In this document: piece after piece, positions 1-12,600 of the stretch | How the letters are laid out: each line of letters begins with the position of its first letter | How positions within the stretch are numbered: the stretch's first letter is position 1 | Source: Quillaja saponaria | Taxonomy: Eukaryota; Streptophyta; Magnoliopsida; Fabales; Quillajaceae | Assembly (NCBI GenBank): GCA_029379385.1 | Contig: CM055612.1 | Span: 10,726,001 to 10,790,000, forward strand | Reading direction: 5' to 3' | DNA: 64,000 bases | Notes under the pieces: model-generated | What the model saw: the letters and a program-made list of their open reading frames with translations, nothing else | Told to the model about the DNA's origin: nothing | Database searches by the model: none | Position numbers and translations under genes: made by a program

Positions 1-1228
1 CAGAAATATACAAGACTTTTGCTAAAACCAATAATTTTTAACATAACACTTCATTTTGTTCCATCAACAACAGTATGATGTTTGAAGTGTTATAGAAATC
101 ACAGGTTGAAGTTAGTTTTTGGTGATGTGTTTGTTCTACACCATGTAAATAAAAGTAAATACAATATAATTAAAAATGGTTCTCTGTAGCAAGTCAAGGG
201 TTACACTAGGGTATGAGAGATAGTGTTAAACTCTAGTTCTTCCCCATATCAGCATGACTGTCATAATGCAATAAAAGGCTTCTGCAGAGAAACACAAAAA
301 TAGGGAATACTTTCTTTATTTGGAATACCAACAAATAATTCATGTAGCTCTCATGCACTCTCTTAACTCCAGTAGTCAAGAAAATATACCCAACCCAATA
401 CAGATAACTTGGGTGGAAAATATAGTACCACTCTTCCTTGACATGGAGGACCAAAGATGGATGAAATATTTGTATCATTGTATGCAGTGTGCGACTGTGC
501 ATGAGTAACCAATATTAACATACTTAATTAGTGTAAAGGATAAAGACCAAAAAAAAAAAAGCTTTAGTGATATTGGAATGACTTCGGTTAGTAACTTCCA
601 TTCACGGGCCTTTGCATCAAAAGTGAATGCTAATTGCCCCGGTACTGTCTTGAAATTACATATTTGGAGCAGTCGTGTCATCTTATCGAAAAACAAAAAA
701 TAACAGTAACATCATCCTAACATCATGTACTTTTGATTCTCTAAAAGATTAAAATTGATTTGATTACATTCAGAATCAATTTATTAAAAGAATATGGGCA
801 TTATTGCAACAGGACAAAAACAGACTAAATGAAAAGACTAGGCTATATGGTTATAAGATCGTGATGACACATAATTAGAAATCCAACGTGAACCTGATAT
901 TTCTTACAAATTTCAAATTAGATCCATCTAGCAATATTCTAATTCTGGGTAGTTCTAAATCAAAATTTCAAATGCAGAGGAACATGGATTCAGTCAATTA
1001 TTAGAGGAACAAATGTACTAAAGAATTAAAAGTAGCACATATACTGGACCTTTCAAGGAAATCCCAACCAATCAACTACACAAAAGAACAAGCTCCCAAA
1101 TTGTTCAGCACAAAAAGAACGAGATTGAAGCTAAGAAATATAAATTCAAGGAATGAGAAAGCAAAATAAAAGAAAAATTAAACAGTAGCAAGTTAAGTTT
1201 TATTTTTATTTTTTATAAGGAATAGAAC
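1..1228 (-). other. Presumed intron 1 of the left-edge gene
   Basis: This AT-rich stretch follows a good donor site at 1228/1227 on the minus strand. I found no acceptor followed by a convincing continuation of the protein, so exon 2 probably lies left of the window. The intron would then exceed 1.2 kb. A short minus-strand open frame at about 590-690 looks somewhat protein-like, but I could not link it to the gene. Confidence 0.45.
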
Positions 1229-1435
1229 CTGCAATCGAATATTGCGAAACCTTTCCTGTGCATCGCTCATACTGAAAGCCCTATCACGCTTTGAGCTGAT
1301 TTCACGTCTCTGAATCTTCTTCACACTGTTGACGAACCCATCACCTCCTCCACCATGACGCTGTCGTTTCTTAGCAAGTACTCTCCGACCACAGCAAGGC
1401 CTTGGACTCACCGTTATTCTCCTTCCACTTTCCAT
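1229..1435 (-). CDS. First exon (69 codons) of a conserved plant protein, partial
   Basis: The exon starts at ATG 1435 on the minus strand and ends in phase 0 at a CAG|GTTCT donor. The peptide is very basic: it opens MESGRRITVSPRP, has a Lys/Arg/Gly-rich stretch, and ends SMSDAQERFRNIRLQ. From memory this N-terminus belongs to a plant family of about 450 residues with a WD40-like body and no well-defined function. That assignment rests on this exon alone. The rest of the gene is outside the window. It is divergent (head to head) with the GNAT gene at 3128, with a foldback element between them. Alternatively the exon could be a detached fragment. Confidence 0.6.
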
Positions 1436-1957
1436 ATCAGCTTCTCTCTCCCTCCTATTTCAAAAACACCAGCTCCAAACAAACACGCACCTCTCTAATT
1501 TACTTAGCGTAGAATTTGAAAACTAAAATTTTACTCCATCATTCAAAATCACGGGCTTTGGAAAACCCTAATTCCTTCACCCAAAAACCAAAAGAAATTC
1601 TAGGGCTCTTCTAGCAAGCTTCTGCAACCATGACCTCTCTGACTCTCCCTTGTATGTCTCTGTGGAGTGAAGGTAAGCACATAAAGTATAAGAATGAAGA
1701 AAAGCAAGAATTATGAGTCGGATTTCAATAAGCGCCTTTGGGGTTTGAGTTCGAGTTCGATTTCGTTTCAAAATCCGTATTTGAAGTTTGACAGCGGAAA
1801 ATGAAAGTTACTAAAAGAAAAAAAAAAACAAAAAAAAAAAAATACAAACATTGCTGTTGGAAAACTGTTAAAAAGGGGTAAATTTTAAAACATAATAGTT
1901 GAAATAGGTATAAAATTTGTATATTCTTTATATATATATAATATTTTTATTATTCAT

Positions 1958-2698
1958 CAAGTTTTTTTTCTTATATATATAATTGAATATTTAAATTTAT
2001 TATTTTTTAGTCTAAGAACCAGTTTTAAATTTTATTTTATTTTTATAAATTGGTAACCTTTATTATTTTCAAGTTTTAATTTTTTTAGTAGTTTATTTAT
2101 ATTTTAGTTTGATTCATAATATTGTTCTAAAATTTAATGAACACTTGAATTATATAATTTATAATAATTTGATTTAATTAAATTTTATCTTTCTTGTCAA
2201 GTTTTTTTTTTTTTAACCTGGCTAATTATTATTTAAATATTTCAATTATTGTCTCAACAATAAAATTATTGTTTGAACGCTAGTAAAATTATTTTTGGAA
2301 TGCTTTGATTATTTTTTAAAACATTTCCCCTATTATTTTGATATGCAAATTGGTTGTAAATGCATTCATTAAGAATAAGATATTCAAATTGTTTAAGTAT
2401 TAAAATAATAATTTCAACATTTAAGATAATAATTAATCAGGTCAACAAAAACTTGACAAGAAAGATAAAATATAATTGAATCAAATTATTATAAATTATA
2501 CTATTCGGGTGTTCATTAAATTTAAAAAAAAAATAATGAATCAAACTAAAAAATAAATAAACTACTAAAAAAATTAACACTTGAAAATAATAAATATTAC
2601 TCAATTTACTTATATATATAGAAATTAAAACTGGTTCTTACCTAAAAATAATAAATTTAAATATTCAATTATATATATGTAAAGAAAAAAAAAACTTG
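1958..2698. mobile_element. Foldback / long-TIR element (MITE-like)
   Basis: The left arm (about 1958-2262) and right arm (about 2395-2698) are imperfect reverse complements of each other over roughly 300 bp. Shared blocks include ATTGAATATTTAAATTTATT, AGAACCAGTTTTAA and ATCTTTCTTGTCAAG. Only about 130 bp in the centre is unpaired. The outer ends read CAAGTTTT and AAAACTTG and are flanked by TCAT on both sides, a possible short target duplication. There is no coding capacity. A transcript would fold into a long hairpin. Class is uncertain (Mutator-type long TIR or foldback). Confidence 0.75.
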
Positions 2699-3127
2699 TC
2701 ATATATACTCCATTTATAAAATGTTCTTAAAATAATACAATATTTATATGTAAAATTAAAAAAATTAAAAAACATGAAATATATGTGCAAATTGAAAAAT
2801 TATAAGATACCCAAATACCCAATCTACATTACTTTTATATACACCGATTACTTTTAGGGTATTGATATGTGAAAAAAAAAAAATATTAAATATACTACAA
2901 CAAAATTAAAAGACAAAAAATTAAAATATCATATTTTTAGTTCACATTTAAATTTGGGTAGGTGCACTACCCTAATTTTATTAGATTGAAAAACAACACT
3001 TTCGCAACCTATGAAGAATAATATAATTATGTTTTAACCCACTACTTTATCTTTCGACGAACAAAAAGTTCTTCGCCATGTTCTAAAATCGCCACACTAT
3101 CTCTCTCTGCTTCTGGCTCACAAAAAT

Positions 3128-5527
3128 ATGGTGGCTGTGGAGGTTACCGCGGGAATTAGAATGCACGTAAATATAGAGCAACGAATGCTAGAGGGTTATC
3201 GATCCAAGTCCATGGAATTAAAATGGGCAAGGAGAAGAAACAGCAAAAACTCAATTACAAGTGAGGAGAAGCTGTTAAGACCAACAGCAGGGGCACTGGT
3301 TCCCTTCTACATATCCACAGACCCAAAGCACATCAACCCTGATGAGCTTCAAAATCTCTATGCCGCTTGCAACCACTCCTGCTATAGATTCCCTAATCAT
3401 GTTGATGACGGAGGCCGAGTCGAACCCGTTGATATTCACAAGCTTCGCATCGCTCTCTCTCATAGCTCCGTCCTTGTTTCCGTCTTCTGCAAACCTCGGT
3501 ATATCGTTGAGGACAATGATGATATTGCCATATCCACCACCAATTCGCCGTTTTCGATAATGGGTGTTGGAAATTTCTTGCAGAGAGTTATGCCATTGCC
3601 GGTCAGTCCTTTTAACGGTCAGTTGGTGGGCTTTGGCCGTGCCATTTCCGATTACGGATTGACTGCCTCCATCTACGATGTCATGGTAACACACAGAGAA
3701 GATTTTTTTTTACAATATTTTCTGCAATCATCTCTCAAGCTAATTTATATTGTAAGAAAACATATTAATTTTGTGTTCCTTGAAATTCTAGGCATATTGC
3801 TTTTTGTTTTTGTCCCATCTTTCATGCTGTTTTTTTTATTTAGACATTTAACTTTCTTTTGCCAATTTATCATTGTTAGTTTGTTTAATTTAATTTAGTG
3901 GATGGTCTGCTGAAAACAAATTAAGTAATCTGGCATAATTTTTTTCTTAATTGTTGAAGTGCTTTCTTGTATGAGTGGAAACTTAACTTGTAGCTACACC
4001 TATTTTATGTGTTAAAGGCGGCAGCGCAAGATAACATAATGTGTTTCAATTAAATTGCAATTAATATTATGATTTGATATATTAGATGATGTATAATAAA
4101 GTTCAATCTGGTTTTCCGCTTTCATTTCTTCTTATTTTATTATTTTTCTTGGTTGTTTTTCTAATTAGTTGGATACATTTGACATGCATGTATCAATGTG
4201 CTTCAGTAACTTGCAGGTTATTCCTTCCTTTCGTAGAATGGGAATCGGTCAGACGATAGTTAAAAGAATTGTAAGGTTTGTCAATATTCTTTCCAACGGT
4301 GATTAAGTGATAATTTTTATGTGCACAATTAATGAGGTTAAGTTACTTCAAAATATAAGGGCACTTAGTCTGAGTCTGCAGCAAACCAATGACTTGATGA
4401 AAGTCTAGTCTACAATGCAGTTTTGTCTTATTTACTTATGATTCTCAGAAAAATCTGTATCTTTGTTCCTTTCATTTAATGTTAGTTATGCATCACAAAG
4501 AGTTGTAGTCCATTGCAGTTTCCACTTTAGCATTTTAGGTACTTTGATTACTTCGGGTTACATAGGTCTCTCTGGTTCTCTGTCTTGTTTGTTCTCTCAT
4601 TTTCTCTTTTATTGGTCAGATGGACTAGTTTGGTCATTCTTCTGTCTGGATTTTCAGACAAATCTCTAATTTGAATATCCTCATTAATTGATGTGATTAT
4701 ACTGAATTTTTTTTCTGGGTGCTAATAAAGTCCCCTGTTTTGAGGTCTTTACGGTGACCACAACAGTTTACAATCCTTATAGGCAGTTGTTGCTTCTTCT
4801 TCTTTTCTTTTGGTTGTGCGTGCGCTCATTTTTAGTTAGCAGAATATTCATTTCATGGTGATCAAAATGCATATTCTGTGTACATCCTGTGAAGCTCTAT
4901 TTTTCATTTAATCATCTTCATCAATTTTTATATGCAGTGATTGTTGAAGTATATACTGTGCCTTTGATTTCTTCTTGTTCACATACTGTAAAATCTAATT
5001 GAGATGTTCTTTTCTTGCAGAATGCTTACGAGTAGAGACATTTATGACATAGCAGCCCTTTGCTCAGACAATGAGAGGTAGTTTGTTAACTTATCCTCCT
5101 TGAGCGTTTAAACCTCAATGCTTATGTCATATATATCCTTTTGTGCAAAGAATGATAATTATTCTAGTAGAGGTTCTGAGTTTGAGCAAAGATGTGCTTG
5201 ATAGCGTCCTATCTATTTCCAGATCCACTAAGCAATTTACATTTCCTAGCCCAGTAAGGCAGTAATTTATAGTCTTTTTTTCTTTTCCAGGTGTAGAAGT
5301 AAATCAAAACCATAATTGCTAATTTTGTCTTCTCTACTTTTGTTAGATTGTTCTTTAAAGCTTGCGGATTTGGAGATGACATTTTGGGCTCTACTACCAT
5401 GATGTATACAAGGAGTACTTCAACCACCTATGAAGTTGATCAGAGAACTACACGTGCAGGTCGAAGGTTTTTGCTGATTCCACCCGTAAGAGAACCATGT
5501 GGATCTTCACAGAAGACAGTATCATAA
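3128..5527 (+). CDS. GNAT-family N-acetyltransferase, probably plastidial (GNAT10-like)
   Basis: There are four exons, 3128-3685, 4217-4275, 5021-5077 and 5347-5527, joined in frame with canonical GT-AG sites to give 284 residues. The GNAT core lies in the C-terminal half. Residues about 173-186 read GRAISDYGLTASIY. Exon 2 carries the acetyl-CoA-binding signature RRMGIG (residues 192-197). Exons 3-4 give the conserved DIYDIAALCSDNERLFFKACGF-type helix and strand, split by an intron. The first 100 residues are not part of the acetyltransferase fold and include a basic ELKWARRR stretch, as expected behind a plastid transit peptide, though the targeting itself is inferred. Plant plastid GNATs acetylate lysines and N-termini. 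GNAT10-like is my best guess; another plastid GNAT is possible. Confidence 0.88.
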
Positions 5528-6092
5528 GTTGAGCCTCGCTGTAACAACAGTAATCCAAACCAAGAATTTCATTGCTTCGGCCAGAAAATAAGTCAGCTAA
5601 CTGATGTCTTGTAGTTGTAAGTTCAAGAGGATTCAAATGTGAAGGGGGCAATATGCAAGATTTAGCTGTATATGTTTTCAGTATGAACATGGCAATAGCA
5701 TATCTTCCTTTGATTTTGTTATGTAGACTGTGTTACTTTTGGGTTTTCTTGTACAGTGCACATCTATAGATGACATATTTCAATTAATTATTTGTATGGC
5801 CAAGCTTTGTGCTTTGTTAAGTTCTAGGCACGTAGGCATCGTTGTAACAGTAACAGTTCATTTGGGTAGATGTTACATGGATTCCTGCCCACCTGTGATG
5901 CACTTGGCAGGAAAAAGTTGAAAAAAAGGTTAACCCTAATAGTTCTTAGGCATAAAATTTTTCTCTCCTCTTAGTAAAGTAGCCTTTGAAATAATGGCTC
6001 AACCTTTCCCTTTTTCCAGTTTAACTTTATCTAAAGTAGTGTCTTATAGGAAACGATCTCTTAAATCTTTGACTTTATTCATTGTGCCCTCC

Positions 6093-7197
6093 ATGGGGAA
6101 AATCTGGGTTGAAGCCTGCCTGATATCTGCTCGTGGTCTTAAGCGTACATCGTCAATTTGGAAGCTTCATTGGTTTGCTGTTGGATGGATTGATCCAAAT
6201 AACAAATATTGCACCAAAGTTGATGCTTCTGGGAATGCAAATCCAGTTTGGAAAACCAAGTTTGCTACTCTGGTTGATGACTCCAAGTCGAACTTCCAAG
6301 ATCTCAAACTGCACGTTGAAGTTTACAGTAGAGAGCCATTGTTCCTCAGAAAAAAGCTTCATGGCTCAGCTACTGTGGTGCTGAAAGAATTTCTTGCCAA
6401 GCAGGCTAAAGATTCAGAGATCTCTAGGCTAGGAACAGAGGAAGTGGGGAGCTACCAACTAAGAAAAAGAAAATCCAACAAACCTCAGGGATTTATTGAT
6501 ATTTCAATTCGTATTTCCGAGGACAAGGAGGAGCCAAATTCATACCCAGGTACATGGATACTACAAAACCAGCAAATACCAATTAGCTCAGCTGTTGCTT
6601 AACTCATTTGTTTTGTTTCTTTTTTATCTTCTTTGTCATTCTTCTTCTTCAACTCTGAGACGAACATGTCTGACATTTCCAAGTTTGGTTCCTGTAGGTA
6701 ATGATGGAGGATTTATGCTCATGGATGGTAGCAATACTATCAACTTGACTAGTGGATCAGGGCAAGCCTACCCTCAACAACTGCCTCTACCTCCAACCTA
6801 TCAACCAGAAAAACAATTGCAGACAAGTGCTCCATATTACCATCCAATTCCATTCCCTCCAAACTATTCCAGTCCACCTGTGGGTGGACCAAGCTACCCA
6901 TCAGCAGCTGGACCAAGCTATCAACCACCTAGAATGCAGCCTCCACCACCTCTGCCTTCAAATGTTGGTTATGTACCCACGCTTCTCCCAATAAATGATG
7001 GTTTGTCACAAACTTACATAAATATGCCATCATCTGCAGCAGGCCCTAGTCGGGGACCAGGATTCGGGATGGGACTAGGTGCCGGAGCACTGGCGGCTGG
7101 TGCTGTAATCTTTGGTGATGACATTGTGTCAGGATTCAATGTCCCTGGAAGTCTACCCGATCCAACTCTTGCCATATCATTTGATCCTCCCTTCTGA
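6093..7197 (+). CDS. C2-domain (calcium/lipid-binding) protein with Pro-rich tail
   Basis: The two exons, 6093-6549 and 6698-7197, are joined at a phase-1 junction and encode 318 residues. Residues 1 to about 115 form a plant C2 domain, from GKIWVEACLISARGL to LHVEVYSREPLF, followed by SYQLRKRKSNKPQGFIDIS. Residues about 165-265 are rich in Pro, Tyr and Ser, and a Gly/Ala segment (GMGLGAGALAAGAVIFG) follows near residue 275, as in SRC2-like proteins. The family binds membranes; its biological role here is unknown. I chose the ATG at 6093 because the family starts MGKIWVE. An in-frame ATG at 5994 would add 33 residues. It lies 566 bp downstream of the GNAT gene on the same strand. Confidence 0.88.
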
Positions 7198-7954
7198 ACA
7201 ATATGTAATTATCTTCAACTGCAAAAGTTTTACAGTAATAGTTCTTCTACTTTCCTGTTGGAAACCTTAATTCTATGTTAAGTGTTTAGGCCATAGATTT
7301 TGCAGAACATGTAAAACCAGGTATTTTTTTGTAAACCAAATTAGAAACTAAAGTTTCTCACATGGTAAGCACATTGCACTTCATTCAACTACCAAAGCCC
7401 CCACTTTTTATTGGATGTCCATGAAGATGAAGACATTAGAGGGAAAGTCATTAGTTGAAGAACTTAATGACAGCTAGTATCATAACATGTTTATTCTGAG
7501 GTTTAAAAACAAGTGATATGGATTACTCAACATACTCAAAATAGGGTATATAGAATAAGTAAACTAACATACATGAATCAAAAGATATATTGGAACATAG
7601 AATCAGCCTGCCAAAATCCAACTAAAGTTTGGAATAAATTAAGCACTCAGTAAGAAGATTAAATATAATTCAAATCTACTTAAACTTTCTGTGTTCCATA
7701 TTAATCACATTCCTGCCTCTGTCTTGTGCAGACTTTAAAAATGGAATTAATGGGGAGGCCCAGCCAAGTCTAAAAGGGCACTGGAAGGAACCATGTTTAT
7801 CTACTTATCACATGACGAATTATGATTATAGTTACAGGCACAACAATGGGATAAGTGAGCTGGGGCAACAAAACCCCAATTGCTCCTGAACCACCCCCAT
7901 ACTCTTCATATCCACATTTGGTATACAGCCTCTTCATTCATCTTTTCTGAGAAT

Positions 7955-8033
7955 TTGAATTAGACTGTTGCAAAGTAACTCTTAAAATTAATTTTGAATT
8001 AGACTGTTGCAAAATAACTCAAAATTAATTAAT
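7955..8033. repeat. Short tandem repeat, two units of about 37 bp
   Basis: A unit containing GAATTAGACTGTTGCAAA, then GTAACTC or ATAACTC, then AAAATTAATT, occurs twice in direct succession with few differences. Confidence 0.75.
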
Positions 8034-8542
8034 TGGTGTCGAGAAGAATGATCCTTCAACTTATATATAATGTTAAACCCCTTAACCTCAACAAGGTAAA
8101 TTATACATTGATATTCCACACGTAGAACGAGGATATTCAGCATGTGGGCATTGTAACACGTTATGCTCATAATCTTTCTTTTATGGGCTAAATTCTCAGC
8201 CAACACCATGCATTACACATGTATAATTATATTATTGCAGCATACTGATCCCTAGGACAATTATACTAAGGTACTCCATTATTCAATTTTCATACATATA
8301 CGACATTTAGTTCAGATTTATGCATTTCTCATCATCATATTAATGATTCTAAATGTCATGCAACACAATTCACAATAACAAACACATAGCAATCACACAT
8401 TAAGTAGTTTGTGTTTGCCTGTTTGGCCAACATCTTGGAAATCGTGGCGGTTACATGCATCACATAGGAAAACCTCTAGACCTCTGTTGAAAGGAGACCC
8501 AGAGGTGTTGGAGCATAGAGGGGCTTGCAGCCTAACTTTGAA

Positions 8543-8865
8543 ACTATGTTGGAACCTCACTCTTAAAATCAATTAATTAATGTCGGGAGAAGTGATCCTT
8601 AAACTTATATGTAGTATTAAACCAATTAACCTAGGCAATGTTGGATTACATATTGTATGACTTTCTTGTTCCTTGACTCTGACGAAAATCCTAACATGAG
8701 GCTTTCCTAAGTGACACCCAAGTGTTGAATATCTATATTTCATGTGAGGGGATATCAATGTATAATCCCACATTAATGCTAAGGTTAATGACTTAACAAA
8801 ACATATAGTTTTAAGGATCACTCCTCCTAAAACCAATGTTTTTAAGAATGAGATTCTAACATAGT
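8543..8865. mobile_element. MITE with terminal inverted repeats of about 85 bp
   Basis: The left end ACTATGTTGGAACC and following GAAGTGATCCTTAAA pair with the right end, whose reverse complement reads ACTATGTTAGAATC followed by GGAGTGATCCTTAAA. The element is about 320 bp and has no coding capacity. I could not settle the target duplication. Confidence 0.65.
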
Positions 8866-8879
8866 ATAAAAAAAAAATT

Positions 8880-9053
8880 CTACGTTCCTCTATACTCTAA
8901 CACTTTGGCTTGGCGTCACAACCCACGTTTAATATGAGGGGAGTGTCAATGTGATAATTCTCACATTACTAACATATTACAACTTCACACTATAGACAAG
9001 TCCATGGGTTTGTCCTCATAATACTAATTGATTGGTTTTAAGAGTGATGTTTC
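8880..9053. repeat. Truncated relative of the neighbouring MITE
   Basis: The stretch shares GAGGGGAGTGTCAATGTG-like sequence with the body of the MITE at 8543-8865 (GAGGGGATATCAATGTA). It ends in GGTTTTAAGAGTGATGTTTC, similar to that element's terminus. One end appears to be missing. Confidence 0.45.
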
Positions 9054-9686
9054 AACATGGAATAATTGATAAGCCAATGAGAGAAAATGGTGGGGTCCAA
9101 ATCACTCTAAAACTCTCTAAAAAAATATGTAATAACATACCCTTTTTATTTATTTCTTAGCAAAGATAAGAGTCATGTGTCATTTTCTATTTTTCTCTCA
9201 TTTTTGTTCATATTTTCATTCTCTTCAAATTATCAAATAAACCATAAGAGTCTATTTCGATGAAAGAACCTGAAAGGAGAGGATCGGATATCATTCTATT
9301 TTTATGGGTTGGGAGATGGCGAATTATGATTATAGTTACATGAAAGGAGAAAATAAGATATCATACTTTTAAAGGCCAAAACTATCAAACTAAATTATTA
9401 TATTATTTTATAAATTTAAATATACTTATTACCAATTTATATATAAATAATATATTTCTATTTATATATAAATATATCTGTTTCTTTTGCGAGCAAGTTT
9501 TAAAACTGTTGAATTTGGTCCCTTTTACTAAACAAATTCAAAATAGAGTTTAATATAGAAAAATTACTTTCTTTTTTCACCATTTGAAAATTAATTAGGC
9601 TTGGCCGTTAGCTAATGTAATGGAAATAAAAATTAATACAATTGAATCATCATCCACACCGGGCGCCAAACTCAATTGCCATAGCA

Positions 9687-12600
9687 ATGGAAGCTCTGTT
9701 CTGCCCGAAATTGGGTGATCCAACCGTGTCAGTGTCATCATCTCCATCTTCAGCCACGGGATTAGAGAATGCGAACCCAATATTTCTCTTAAAGAACCAC
9801 CCCATCCCTGAATTGGACTCACCCACTGCTGTGAGAGTGAGGATCAAAGCAACCAGCTTGAACTATGCAAATTACTTACAGATACTGGGTAAGTACCAAG
9901 AGAAGCCACCTTTACCATTTATCCCACGTTCTGACTATTCGGGCTTTGTTGATGCCATTGGCCCCAAAGTTTCCAACTTTAAAGTTGGGGATGCTGTTTG
10001 TTCCTTCCATGGCCTTGGGTCTTTTGCCGAATTTACTGTTGTGGACCACACCCAACTGTGAGATTCTGCTACCATCTTCTTCTTCATGTTTTTCTTTTCA
10101 AATGTAAGTTAATTATGGTCACTGTTTCATAGAATAATTGTTTAAATGAACTTGAAGGTGGTAACTGCTGGTGCAATTCCTGTCACATTTGGTACATCAC
10201 ATGTTGCCCTTGTCCATAGAGCTCGTTTGACTTCCGGTCAGGTATTTCCTGTCTTCACCTGTCTGACCCAATCTAATACTGTTCAAGAAAGTAGAAAAAT
10301 TAGATAATGGAGAAATTCTAGATGTAACATCTTTAAAGAAATGTTAGTATGTTTTAGTGCAGACTGAGTGTTGGTATCAAGAATAGTGGTTACAGAAATT
10401 TTTGTTTTTGATGATTTGACTTATTTCAGCTAGTTTCTGCAAATATTTACCCACTTTCCTTTTTCTTCAATCTTCTATAATCTTTTTTCTCTATGGAATT
10501 TTAGGTATTACTGGTTCTGGGTGCAGCCGGAGGCGTTGGCCTTGCAGCTGTACAAATTGGAAAAGTTTGTGGTGCAATTGTAATCGCTGTTGCTAGGTAG
10601 TCACTAACTAAATGCCTTGCTATGGCTTACTGGCTTTTTCTCACCCTATTTGGACCCCTTATACTTACTATATTTACAGCTGAACTTTTTACATGATCTG
10701 GCTCATAGGGGAACTGAAAAGGTTCAGTTTTTGAAATCACTGGGTGTTGATCATGTGGTGGACGGGGATCACAAAAATGTCACGCAGAGTGTCAAAGATT
10801 TTCTCAAGGGTAGAAAGCTCAAAGGGATTGACGTCTTGTATGATCCGGTGGGAGGCAAGCTTACTGAAGATACATTGAGGCTTTTGAATTGGGGAGCCAA
10901 CATTCTGGTCATGGGCTTTGCAAGTGGAGAGGTTCCTGTCATTCCTGCAAATATTGCTCTTGTCATGGTACACCTAGACTTTTGAATTCTGTTACATTAT
11001 TTTGTTAAATCTGATTTTTTTTATTTTTTTTTCTCAGTTGATTTTGGTATCTGTTGCGAAGCTTCTATTTTTCTTCAATTACAGACGTAGGCTTTGGAAA
11101 TTCTTTCCTTTATAATCCATAATGTTATGTAGACAGAAAATCTTAGGTTGCTTTCCTCTTACTGTATAAAATTGTTTTAAGTTTGTCTTTTAGATACATT
11201 CGATAGGAAAATAATTAAAAGGCTTTGTGCAACCCGCCATAAAGGAAATTGATTATATCCAATAAACTTGTGCGGCCATTTGGATTGTCGAAGAGTACTT
11301 TCAAGATCCAGGCAGGGTGTCATATTGTAAAGATGCTGCTTCACAGTTTGCAGAATAGGCTGGCTGCTCCTTTCTTTTTCGAATAAATGGAGGAATATTA
11401 TGTCTTGCGCCGCACAACTAAGGTCACCCCTCATTTCTTCTCTAAATCCCAAGCATCCCATGCTCATGCCAGGCATATTGAATTCACAATGAGTATAAAC
11501 CAGGACAAGCTTTGGTAAGAGCAGGTTGCCCATAAATTGAGCCAAAGCTTGGAGACATACGCTGGCTGCTTTAACCACGTAATCAGTTGGAATGGAAAAT
11601 TGCATATATATAGTTCTGGAAACTAGCATGTGGATTGTGGATTTGTTCCCCTCTCCCCCACACCAAGATTGTTCTTGAAGAACTTATTATCGTAGTTACC
11701 CTGACAGTAAATCTAAAGCGCCTAAGAACCTATGGCTGAAAGTAAAGCAAAAGAGAACGAAAGAAAGAAAAGTAGGTCATTTTGCTTACGTACAGGGTAC
11801 TTTGTCTGGTTTTTGTTACATGCCGTTCAAAGTATTATTTTGTCATCAGGTTCTGATGTCAATTACTTAAATACAATTGTGCCAGAATTGGACAGTGCAT
11901 GGACTCTACTGGAGTAGCTATAAAATACATCAGCCAGCTGTTCTTGAAGATTCTCTTAGGGAGATACTATCCTGGATTGCAAGAGGCTTAATTACCGTCC
12001 ACATGTCTCATTCTTGCTGCCTGTCTGAGGTCAGGAATTCCTACACCACTGATCCATACATTTGTTTCTTCTTTCCTTTATTCCTCAGTCAGACACACAA
12101 CAATTAAAGCTTTAGTTGGAAAAGATGTCATTGTTTCTGTAGCCCTTTGTATTGAATAATAAAGTGTTTCAGCACTCACATCTCCAACTTGGGGTGGGTG
12201 ATTTGATAAGTTATACGGCAAATTAAGGGCGGGATTGGGCATGTGCTGTGGTTGTTCAGGAGCTAATGTGCTGTACCTGCTGTGAGAATGCTGCTAGGTG
12301 GTAGCTATAGCTTTTGGTAAACTTTTTATGAAAAGATCTGTAAATTTGTTTAAGATGATGATTTGATTATTTTAGGATGAAGAAATTCATAAATAAAGAA
12401 TTAGGAAGCTGCCTATAGCAGCTGAGAGAAAGCTGCTATTTGGTAGCTATTAGAATTGCTTTAGGAAAATTTTTATTAAAAGTGCCATGAATTTCTAAAC
12501 ATATGGAAATGGATATCAAAAATTTGTATAGGATGATGATTTGATTGCTTTAAGATGTAGAATTTCATAAAAATAATGAGGTTATATTAGTAATATAATT

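Larger units (their letters stand above)
7198..9686. other. Intergenic region with MITE remnants, no gene seen
   Basis: The first few hundred bases are the 3' UTR of the C2 gene. The rest is AT-rich with repeats listed separately. No open frame here looks like a protein. The last ~100 bases are the 5' UTR and promoter of the oxidoreductase gene. Confidence 0.7.

Noticed and set aside
475..696. Minus-strand frame with VPGQLAFTFDAKAREWKLL
   Set aside because: It looks protein-like over 30 residues, but there is no clear splice context and it does not fit the continuation I expect for the exon at 1229-1435.
3275..3694. 139-codon frame antisense to GNAT exon 1
   Set aside because: It is a shadow of the real exon on the other strand.
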